From contig JBPBQE010000510.1 of assembly GCA_050954595.1 (NCBI GenBank), positions 1-5,969 on the forward strand: a DNA stretch of 5,969 nt, in the 5' to 3' direction. The translations under genes were made by a program, and so were the position numbers. The notes beneath the pieces were generated by a model that did not search any database, had not been told where the DNA came from, and saw only the letters and a list, made by a program, of their open reading frames with translations. Positions 1 through 5,075 of this stretch are shown piece by piece. Every line of letters starts with the position of its first letter. Positions within the stretch are counted from its first letter, which is position 1. The stretch comes from JAVVHH01 sp050954595. Its GTDB lineage: Bacteria > Pseudomonadota > Alphaproteobacteria > Acetobacterales > Acetobacteraceae.

Positions 1-204
1 GGATCACGACACGAAAGTGGTCTGAGCGTCCGGTTCGTGCGAACGTAAGCAGATCATCTGTCCGCCTTTCCGTCCGTCAATCAAGCCGTCCGCCCTCGCG
101 TTACACAACCAGGGTTTGCGGACACAACTACGCGGTCCGAAAAACCCTGATTTGGCGGATACATCTAGCCATCGGACGATCACGTCACTTTCGTGTCGTG
201 ATCC
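1..204. mobile_element. MITE-like element or IS remnant bounded by 19-bp inverted repeats
   Basis: Bases 1-19 (GGATCACGACACGAAAGTG) are the exact reverse complement of 186-204. After three mismatches the similarity resumes: 23-32 matches the complement of the inner side of the right end at 9 of 10 positions, so the terminal repeat is about 32-34 bp and imperfect inside. The roughly 200-bp unit has no transposase and only a short, unconvincing minus-strand frame, which is what a non-autonomous miniature element (MITE) or an internally deleted IS looks like. I do not recognise the IS family from the ends. The left end coincides with the first base of the window, so a target duplication cannot be checked and the repeat could extend further left. 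The right end lies 18 bp before the start codon of the next gene. Confidence 0.6.
110..149. repeat. Stem-loop inside the MITE-like element
   Basis: The arm at 110-123 (CAGGGTTTGCGGAC) pairs with 135-149 (GTCCGAAAAACCCTG). This gives an 8-bp outer helix (CAGGGTTT/AAACCCTG) and a 5-bp inner helix (CGGAC/GTCCG) separated by a small bulge, with an 11-nt loop. No T-run follows on either strand, so a simple rho-independent terminator is not supported. A shorter inverted repeat (GTTCG/CGAAC) sits at 33-44. Internal secondary structure is common in MITEs and can act at the RNA level when the element is read through. Confidence 0.5.
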
Positions 205-222
205 CATCATGCGAGTGCAGCC

Positions 223-492
223 ATGCCCCACCTTCGTCCTGCCACCCGTGTGGAAGTCTTGTCAGCCTTAACCTATGGAATACGGTTTGGTCGCCGCGGC
301 AAGCCAACCAAGCGTCATTCCGAGATGATGCCGCAGTTCACCGCCGAGGCGCTGGTCGACATGCCCGAGGCGTCGAACATGATGATGAAGCCGCCAGCCG
401 AGCCGGTCGACGTGCGGACTTGGCCAAGCAGATCGGCCTCGGTCGCAAAGCTGGCCGGGAAGTCGGTCAGGCTGCTGCCGAGCCGGAAGTGA
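223..492 (+). CDS. Small hypothetical protein (89 aa)
   Basis: The ATG at 223 opens an 89-codon frame with coding-like, mostly G/C-ending codons. The first 65 or so residues resemble, from memory, a family of short uncharacterised alphaproteobacterial proteins: a 'TYGIRFGRRGKP' segment (about residues 17-28), then 'MMPQFTAEALV' and 'MMMKPPAEP' (about 49-57), echoing a family pattern close to YALRF-GR-K, MMARITAERLV and VVMKKPPA. No catalytic motif, membrane segment or signal peptide is visible. The ribosome binding site is weak (a GAG about 9 nt upstream). The gene starts 18 bp after the MITE-like element, which may have displaced its promoter. It ends 87 bp from the end of the convergent methyltransferase-HNH gene. 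The C-terminal third is low in recognisable sequence and could be frame-shifted relative to the ancestor. Confidence 0.45.
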   Translation: MPHLRPATRVEVLSALTYGIRFGRRGKPTKRHSEMMPQFTAEALVDMPEASNMMMKPPAEPVDVRTWPSRSASVAKLAGKSVRLLPSRK

Positions 493-579
493 AGCAGTTA
501 CCGCCACGTCGTGCTCGCGGCTCAAAAAATAGAAGCCGGCAGCAGCAGCGGTGGATCGCGGCTGCAGTAGCAAATATTG

Positions 580-2322
580 CTATTCAGCCGATGCTGACCC
601 TGCCCATTCTGGCACTTGCTGATCATGTCGCAGCCGAAGGCGTTGCACATGCAAGGCGGCAAACACGTCCTCAAGCGGTAGTGCCGTCTTAAGCACCTTA
701 AGCCCGGGCAGGCTGGCGCGCGCTTCGTCGCTGAAGCGCTGCTGCAGGACCGGGATGCCCAGATAGGCACGCCTCCACCACTCCTGGATCGGCTGGGCCG
801 CAGCTCGTAGCGAGTCAGCCCCGGGCAGGCGCTCACGCTTCTGATGCCGGTTTACCGCTGGGTGCGACGGCAGCAGGTTCCACAGATCGCCGCAAGGCCA
901 CGCTGACCAGGGCAGGCAGTGGTCGATGTCCATCCTGTCAGGCTGAAGCCTCCGCCCGCTCCAGACGCAGTGTAGCGCCTCTCCTTGCCCAAGCATGGCC
1001 AGAGCACGCCCACGCGGCACGACGACGTCGCGAGATGGCTCGGCCCACAGCATGGCAGCGGCTATCGTGCCCTCGTCGAGCGACCGCGCCTGGCGGGTCG
1101 CATACTCCCGCATGAGGCGCGTCCACTCGGCGACGAGCGCCGGCTCCACCCAGGCTGCAAAGCGACCAAGGGCGCGCCACAGCGTGCGAGGCAGGGCAAG
1201 CGTCCCATAGCCGGCCAGCGTCTCGGCATCGAGCGCGAGTTTGCCTCGAGCCGGTGGCGCACGGCGTCGCAAAGTCGGCAGCACCGGCCCCCCGTTCGGG
1301 TAGGTGATGTAGGTCGCCGGCATCTTCGCGATCACGTCGGCGGCCTCCTGCAGGGCCGCATGCACCGCCGCGGCTTGCGCACCGACGAAGCGGCCGCCGA
1401 TCCGCAGGTCGAGCCGTGGCACCAGCCCGTCGAGCAAGGCCCGGAAGCCCGCTCCGGCAAAGGCGAGACCCTCGGGCCCGGCGTTGCGCGGCATCTGCGG
1501 CAGCCCTGCATCGACGAGCTGCAGATAGAGCCTGAGCCAGTTCAGCGCGATGGCACCGAGCGGCAGGACGACCGTTCCCTCGTCCTGCTCATCGGCCAGC
1601 CCTGCCGAACCGTCTGCCGCCCGACACAGGGCCCGTAGCAGGCCGAGCTTGTAGGTCGAGCTCTTGGCGTCGTTGAGGATGATGTGCCGCAGCAAGGGGA
1701 GGGCACCGGTGCCGTCGTCCGGCAGCCTCAGCACCACGCCTGTCCACGATACGCCGGGCCGGCCCTGTTGATCCGGCAGCTCGACGACACGTTCGACAAT
1801 GGCGCCATGTGCGCGGGCCAGCCGCTCCACCTCGTCCAGCGACACCGGATGCATGCCTCGCGCCGCCTCGGCCGGTCCGTGCCGGAGCGACAGCGCCAGC
1901 ATGCCGCCCGCACGCAGCAGGCCGAGTAGCTTGCGCAGGGCTTGAGGGCGCTCGGCCGGAGGCACGTGCTGCCACACGCCGCTGAGCAGGATGACGTGGA
2001 AGGCATGTCCCTGCTGATGGACCTGGTTCAGCGCCGGCAGTGTATCGTCGACCCAGCTGATGGCCGCCTCGGGATGACGGGCCCGTGCCTCCGCACGCAT
2101 CGCGGCGGCGGGCTCGACGGCGACCACGCTGTGGCCACGGCGCGCGAACCAGGCGGCGTCGCGACCGCTGCCGGCGCCAACGTCGAGCACCAGGCCGGGC
2201 TCGGCCGGCAGCAGGTCGACCAGCCAGGCGTGCAGCCTGTCCGGGTCGACCGCCTCGTAGGCCGCGGCAAGATCGCGGGCATGAGCGTCATACCAACCGA
2301 CCGGGGCCAGCGGTGTCGTCAT
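580..2322 (-). CDS. SAM-dependent methyltransferase-HNH endonuclease fusion (580 aa)
   Basis: The N-terminal domain (about residues 1-200) is a class I Rossmann methyltransferase of the Methyltransf_11/25 type: motif I LVLDVGAGSGRD (44-55), acidic end of strand 2 VVAVEP (66-71), VDD (91-93), and the strand-4 segment FHVILLSGVWQHV (108-120). No N/D/S-P-P-Y/F/W motif of DNA amino-methyltransferases is present, so the substrate is open. A middle region (about 205-440) begins with LLRHIILNDAKSSTYKLGLL (210-229), which I have seen in HNH-family proteins but cannot name. The C-terminal HNH core is CVWSGRRL (452-459), DIDHCLPW (465-472), LWNLLP (480-485) and N491...K495...LP (499-500); H468 would be the general base and N482 the structural Asn. 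The second Cys pair usual before the last helix is absent (SHPAVN instead of CxxCN). The start at 2322 places the domain right at the N-terminus; the frame extends to 2514, but that extension looks non-coding. Substrate and role are unknown; defence is a hypothesis. Confidence 0.85.
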   Translation of the reverse strand: MTTPLAPVGWYDAHARDLAAAYEAVDPDRLHAWLVDLLPAEPGLVLDVGAGSGRDAAWFARRGHSVVAVEPAAAMRAEARARHPEAAISWVDDTLPALNQVHQQGHAFHVILLSGVWQHVPPAERPQALRKLLGLLRAGGMLALSLRHGPAEAARGMHPVSLDEVERLARAHGAIVERVVELPDQQGRPGVSWTGVVLRLPDDGTGALPLLRHIILNDAKSSTYKLGLLRALCRAADGSAGLADEQDEGTVVLPLGAIALNWLRLYLQLVDAGLPQMPRNAGPEGLAFAGAGFRALLDGLVPRLDLRIGGRFVGAQAAAVHAALQEAADVIAKMPATYITYPNGGPVLPTLRRRAPPARGKLALDAETLAGYGTLALPRTLWRALGRFAAWVEPALVAEWTRLMREYATRQARSLDEGTIAAAMLWAEPSRDVVVPRGRALAMLGQGEALHCVWSGRRLQPDRMDIDHCLPWSAWPCGDLWNLLPSHPAVNRHQKRERLPGADSLRAAAQPIQEWWRRAYLGIPVLQQRFSDEARASLPGLKVLKTALPLEDVFAALHVQRLRLRHDQQVPEWAGSASAE

Positions 2323-2340
2323 CCGCAGGAACCCAGGTGT

Positions 2341-2359
2341 CGTCGGTCCTGGACCGACG
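2341..2359. promoter_or_regulatory. 19-bp perfect palindrome upstream of the methyltransferase-HNH gene
   Basis: CGTCGGTCCTGGACCGACG has 9-bp arms around a single central base. It lies 18 bp upstream of the ATG at 2322 on the minus strand, inside the divergent intergenic region shared with the gene at 2541. The position fits an operator or, in the transcript, a hairpin (8-bp stem, 3-nt loop) near the ribosome binding site, where no good Shine-Dalgarno sequence is visible. No regulator gene is adjacent, so autoregulation or a distant repressor would be needed. The symmetry is seen; the function is inferred. Confidence 0.45.
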
Positions 2360-2482
2360 CGGGGTGGATCCCCCTCTGCTCCAGTCGCAAATGATCTGCT
2401 GGCCCTTGGTGATTCCGTGAAGCTTGCATGCGCAAGGGAGAGTGCATCGGCAGGATGCTCTGGTTCAATGCGCCTGGGCGTA

Positions 2483-2520
2483 GAGCGGATCCCGAAAAGA
2501 CGACTCGACAACAAGTGGAA
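2483..2520. repeat. Possible degenerate Rhizobiales-type intergenic repeat
   Basis: GAGCGGATCCCGAAAAG (2483-2499) followed by AAGTGGAA (2513-2520) resembles the dispersed intergenic repeats of Rhizobiales that contain GATCCCGAAAAGTGG. Here the two parts are separated by 13 nt and no clean inverted partner is present, so at best it is a decayed copy. It lies just upstream of the gene at 2541. Confidence 0.25.
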
Positions 2521-2540
2521 GTTCTGGATTCGTTCTCTTC

Positions 2541-2873
2541 ATGCAGGAGCCTCCCTACGACCGCGCGCTTGCCCTGGCAGCCCAGGTGCGCACCATGCGC
2601 GACCACTTCCTCGACGTGTCGTGCGGCTGCGGCGATCGACGGGTGATCGCGCTGGGCATGATGGCGCGAGACAACCGGGTGGCGACGGCGACGCTGGCCC
2701 ATGTAGCACTCCGGCTGTCCTGCCTGGGCTGCCGCACCGGGCCCGACGAGATCCATCTCTGCGCCACGATCAACGGCACGCAGGCGCCGATATTTGGCGG
2801 CGGGGTGGTCTGGACGATGCCGCTGCTCACCCGGGAACGACGACCTTCATACCACCTGAGACACCGAGCCTGA
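2541..2873 (+). CDS. Small Cys-rich hypothetical protein (110 aa), probable zinc ribbon
   Basis: The frame carries CGC (C28, C30) and CLGC (C61, C64), plus C74. These could form a C2C2 zinc-binding ribbon split by the stretch ALGMMARDN...ATLAHVALRL. The pattern 'CGCG, MM, TLAHV, CLGCRTGPDEI' recalls an uncharacterised protein family common in Methylobacterium-like and Acetobacteraceae genomes; I know no function for it. There is no signal peptide or membrane helix. The ATG at 2541 lacks a clear Shine-Dalgarno sequence; M19 at 2595, preceded by AGGTG, is an alternative start that keeps all the cysteines. The gene is divergent from the methyltransferase-HNH gene with 218 bp between start codons. 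A fragment of a homologous gene lies at 3877-4020, and their differences are mostly at third codon positions, which supports this being a real, selected protein. Confidence 0.65.
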   Translation: MQEPPYDRALALAAQVRTMRDHFLDVSCGCGDRRVIALGMMARDNRVATATLAHVALRLSCLGCRTGPDEIHLCATINGTQAPIFGGGVVWTMPLLTRERRPSYHLRHRA

Positions 2874-3173
2874 CTAAGGCAGAGCGTCGGTTGTCATGCA
2901 GACGACGCGGGGAATGAACGGGTCAAAAGCACCGACCGGCGCCGTGCGACGATGCTCGATACGGCCGGGTAGCTGGCATTGTGGAGCTAGGTCACCTCAA
3001 CGTCACCCGATGGCCGATGCTCCTCAGCCGACTGAAAGGAGGGGAGTAGCTGCTTTCGATCCAAGGCGGCTCTTTGCGACTGGGGGACACGCCGGACTCG
3101 CCGTTTGCGTGCGGCTCGACGTAGGAGCACATTGGAGCAGAAGCGTCCGATCCGGCGGTATGAGGCAGACAAG
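2874..3173. other. Gene-poor stretch with no recognised feature
   Basis: About 300 bp without a convincing gene on either strand. Frames crossing it lack family resemblance and have no ribosome binding sites. One purine-rich AAAGGAGGGGAG at 3035-3046 looks like a strong Shine-Dalgarno sequence but has no ATG, GTG or TTG at a usable distance and is followed by an in-line TAG. It may be the scar of a lost gene. No hairpin with a T-run is evident after the gene ending at 2873. Confidence 0.4.
3162..3165 (+). promoter_or_regulatory. Ribosome binding site deciding the GTG start at 3174
   Basis: GAGG at 3162-3165 lies 8 nt before GTG 3174. The frame also offers TTG 3105 upstream, with no Shine-Dalgarno sequence and a leader rich in Arg that looks non-conserved, and ATG 3210 downstream, which would cut off the SVPKAMQ segment that I recall as part of the family. 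GTG 3174 therefore fits best. Confidence 0.5.
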
Positions 3174-3689
3174 GTGAAGGCCCCTCACTCGACCTCCGTC
3201 CCAAAGGCCATGCAGGCAAAATACGACGCCGTGGCAGCGCTAACGGATGAATTCTGCCGCGATCACCTGAACGAGGAGTACCGCGACCTCGCGCGCGCCA
3301 TGACTGCCGCCCTGTGCCGAAAACGCCCGAGCCCCCTGGTTTCAGGCCAGCCTCGTACCTGGGCCTGCGGCATCGTCTACACGCTGGGCCAGCTTAACTT
3401 CCTCTCCGACAGGTCGAGCCAGCCGTATATGGCCATGGCCGACCTTTGCGCCGCATTCGGCGTCGGCCAGAGCACGGCTGCGACCAAGGCCAAGGCCATC
3501 CGTGACGCCCTGCGCACGAACCGCATAGACCCGACCTGGATGCTGCCAAGCTTAGTGGACCAGAACCCGCTGGTGTGGATGGTCGAGGTCAACGGCCTGA
3601 TAGTCGACCTACGCCACATGCCACGCGAACTGCAGCAGATCGCCTATGAGAAAGGCATGATCCCTTACGTCCCGGCCGACCGTGAATGA
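3174..3689 (+). CDS. DUF6398-family protein (171 aa)
   Basis: The protein matches my memory of DUF6398 along its length: SVPKAMQAKYD (8-18), LTDEFCRDHLNEEY (23-36), CRKRPSPL (48-55), TWACGIVYTLGQLNFL (62-77), DLCAAFGVGQSTAATKAKAI (90-109), WMVEVNGLIVD (135-145) and YEKGMIPYVPADR (158-170). The 90-109 segment reads like a helix-turn-helix (short helix, GV-QST turn, Ala/Lys-rich helix). This would fit nucleic acid binding, but the family function is unknown to me. The protein is predicted cytoplasmic, with no signal peptide or transmembrane segment. The frame is intact to the TGA at 3687-3689, with natural-looking codon use. Family members are sometimes fused or placed next to other domains; here the gene stands alone, flanked by gene-poor DNA, so there is no operon context. 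The main uncertainty is the start (GTG 3174, TTG 3105 or ATG 3210). Confidence 0.82.
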   Translation: MKAPHSTSVPKAMQAKYDAVAALTDEFCRDHLNEEYRDLARAMTAALCRKRPSPLVSGQPRTWACGIVYTLGQLNFLSDRSSQPYMAMADLCAAFGVGQSTAATKAKAIRDALRTNRIDPTWMLPSLVDQNPLVWMVEVNGLIVDLRHMPRELQQIAYEKGMIPYVPADRE

Positions 3690-3876
3690 GGCTGGGGTAA
3701 GACACCCTGACCCACGTCAGCACCCAACCTTTCTGCAACTTAGCCTCGTCCCGCTTGGGTAGACCCCATCGGCACGTTGATATGGAACACTTCTTCTGTG
3801 CCGTTAGGTAGGTTCGGGCTTCTGGAACGACACCGTTCTCGGGATCCATACCCTTGTGGGGCACAGTCGATCTGAA

Positions 3877-4020
3877 ATGCATTTTCGGCCCCGCTGCTAC
3901 CGAACCCCCTGTCTGGGGTGCCGCACCGGTCCGGATAAGATCCGTCTTTGCGCGACGGTCAACGGGCGCGAGGCGCCAACCTTGGGGTCACCTCACCGTT
4001 TGCTCAAAACTGCATGCTAA
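3877..4020 (+). pseudogene. Truncated paralogue of the Cys-rich protein at 2541 (47-codon ORF)
   Basis: From 3910 the frame reads CLGCRTGPDKIRLCATVNGR and then EAP. This matches residues 61-83 of the protein at 2541-2873 in 18 of 23 positions by my alignment. The 68-nt aligned DNA differs at 15 positions, 8 of them silent third-position changes, so the two copies diverged as working proteins before this one was cut down. The homology stops on both sides: the first 11 residues (MHFRPRCYRTP) and the tail after position 34 have no counterpart, and the CGC half of the putative zinc site is lost. The frame opens with ATG 3877 and closes with TAA 4018-4020, with no obvious Shine-Dalgarno sequence. 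It is most likely a gene fragment. A functional mini-protein with C7, C12, C15 and C25 is a less likely alternative. Confidence 0.6.
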
Positions 4021-4376
4021 GCGGCATACCGATCCCGCTTGCCTTTCAACACGGCTGTGAAAGGGGTTTGTGCAACGCAGGTCGCCAGCGATTGCTGGAC
4101 CACTCAACGGCTTTCGCAAACGAGGGTTTATGCATGTTTCGCCATGGTCGTTTGTCGGCATGGGGTGATGAGCAGATCTTCGTTCAGGCGCGTCGGAGTC
4201 CCTTCTCGACATCTCCTTAGTCAGACAGCGACATACATTGGCTACTCGCGAGCCGGACATTGAAGCAAGGGCCTGCTCACAAACTCGCCCGGGTCGAATA
4301 CACCTAATCGATGCGAGCCATGAAAGATGTGGACGGCGTAATGTTTCCTTAACCGGCATTACTTAATCTTCATGGC
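4021..4376. other. Gene-poor stretch before the zinc-ribbon gene
   Basis: No convincing gene on either strand. A 123-codon minus-strand frame (3988-4359) crosses it but has no family resemblance, no ribosome binding site, and overlaps the Cys-rich fragment. The base composition falls toward the right end, where the DNA becomes AT-rich (about 4340-4385) and probably holds the promoter of the gene at 4377. The 187 bp at 3690-3876 are likewise without a supported gene. Confidence 0.4.
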
Positions 4377-4384
4377 ATGATTAA
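4338..4384. promoter_or_regulatory. Two nested short inverted repeats before and across the start at 4377
   Basis: GTAATG (4338-4343) and CATTAC (4357-4362) form a perfect 6-bp inverted repeat with a 13-nt spacer, a spacing of about two helical turns that suits a dimeric repressor. Immediately after, TTAATC (4363-4368) and GATTAA (4379-4384) form a second 6-bp inverted repeat that brackets the ATG at 4377. Both lie in AT-rich DNA expected to carry the promoter. Six-base arms can arise by chance, so this is tentative. Confidence 0.25.
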
Positions 4385-4625
4385 AGTTCAGCGATTTCAA
4401 TTTAGGCGGATCCCGGCGGGAGTTTTGGCGGTTTGCTTAGTAGCACGGTTCTGGAGAAACAAGCGCTTCGAGCAGCGTAATCGTCGCCGGACTGCGTCTG
4501 GCTTTGCTCCCCTACCATATGACTTTGAACCTAAGGGAAAGCATCCCTGTAAGCTTTGTTACGAACTGACCGATGCTCCCGGTCGCGTGTGTGACCTGTG
4601 CCATGTAGAAGGCACTATTTGGTAA
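4377..4625 (+). CDS. Small zinc-ribbon protein (82 aa), unknown function
   Basis: The C-terminus carries CKLC (C58, C61) and CDLC (C72, C75) followed by H76. This Cx2C-x10-Cx2C arrangement is a compact zinc ribbon or knuckle. The N-terminal part has a short apolar stretch IPAGVLAVCLVARF (12-25) flanked by Arg/Lys, too short and basic for a secure membrane helix, then a strongly basic segment (residues 24-38) that could bind nucleic acid. My hand count gives 124 G+C of 240 bases (4381-4620), clearly below the methyltransferase-HNH gene, which suggests a separate origin. The ATG at 4377 has no evident Shine-Dalgarno sequence, and the AT-rich DNA before it looks promoter-like. I do not recognise a family. 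The intact frame, the regular Cys spacing and the defined upstream AT-rich block support a real gene. Confidence 0.5.
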   Translation: MIKVQRFQFRRIPAGVLAVCLVARFWRNKRFEQRNRRRTASGFAPLPYDFEPKGKHPCKLCYELTDAPGRVCDLCHVEGTIW

Positions 4626-4752
4626 GGCGCAAAGAGACCGGATGGGTGCGGGTCGAAACCGCGCATTGCTTTCAGCCTACCGCTTTACCGCCCAATCCGC
4701 CGGCCACAGCCGCCACTGGACGACGCCCCACACCGCGTCCTTGCTACTCTCA

Positions 4753-5013
4753 TCAGCCGAACGGGTTCTTGACCTCCGTAGCCGCCTTGGATGGCGCTAC
4801 CTTGTCCGACAACGCGGAATCGCTCTCCAGCGCGTGCACGATCGCGTCCAGCAACGCCTTGAGCGCGCGGGCGTAGGCCAGCCCCAGCTCGTCGCGCGTC
4901 AGGTCCAGACTGCCCCCAACCGCCACGCAATCCCGGCCGTTCTCCAAGGTAAGATCGCCGATCGTCATAGAGGCAGCGTCGTCGGCATAAGGCGTCATCG
5001 TGCGCGTGGGCAT
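4753..5013 (-). CDS. Small conserved-looking hypothetical protein (86 aa)
   Basis: The sequence reads as a compact soluble protein: a short variable N-terminus, then IGDLTLENGRDCVAVGGSLD (18-37), which suggests two beta strands, LTRDELGLAYARALKALLDA (38-57), a long amphipathic helix, and a C-terminal VKNPFG. Combinations of 'DLT-ENG...V...GSLDLTRD' followed by a 'LKALLDA' helix and a terminal NPF occur, from memory, in short uncharacterised alphaproteobacterial proteins; no function is known to me. The start at 5013 is fixed by GGAG 5 nt upstream (complement of 5019-5022); M16 (MTIGDL) is a less likely alternative. The gene is divergent from the recombinase remnant with a 62-bp gap, and convergent with the zinc-ribbon gene, 127 bp away. 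Confidence 0.7.
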   Translation of the reverse strand: MPTRTMTPYADDAASMTIGDLTLENGRDCVAVGGSLDLTRDELGLAYARALKALLDAIVHALESDSALSDKVAPSKAATEVKNPFG

Positions 5014-5075
5014 GGAATCTCCGGGCCTAGGGATCGCGCGGCGACCGCGGGACGGGCAGCCGACCGAGAGTCGCC

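Noticed and set aside
522..566. Possible terminator after the methyltransferase-HNH gene (GCAGC/GCTGC stem and a T6 run on the minus strand)
   Set aside because: The stem is only about 5 bp and the T-run is separated from it by about 15 nt, so it does not meet a terminator pattern.
985..1638. 217-codon open frame on the plus strand
   Set aside because: It lies wholly antisense to the methyltransferase-HNH gene and is Arg/Gly/Pro-rich, as expected from high-GC antisense sequence; it has no family resemblance.
580..2322. Calling the fusion a restriction-modification enzyme
   Set aside because: No DNA amino-methyltransferase motif IV, no C5-cytosine PCQ motif and no target-recognition domain are visible; the methyltransferase domain looks like the small-molecule type.
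2323..2514. 64-residue N-terminal extension of the methyltransferase-HNH frame up to ATG 2514
   Set aside because: The extension spans the palindrome and intergenic region, has no domain-like sequence, and the methyltransferase fold begins naturally at the ATG at 2322.
2319..2756. 145-codon minus-strand frame over the Cys-rich gene
   Set aside because: It has low similarity to any protein type, is His/Arg-rich, and is antisense to the frame supported by the conserved second copy at 3910-3977.
3690..3726. CTGAC-CCAC-GTCAG hairpin after the DUF6398 gene
   Set aside because: It is a 5-bp stem with no T-run, insufficient for a terminator call.
3589..3882. 97-codon minus-strand frame ending inside the DUF6398 gene
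   Set aside because: The first 45 residues looked briefly protein-like, but it runs antisense into a confident gene, has no ribosome binding site and no recognisable motif.
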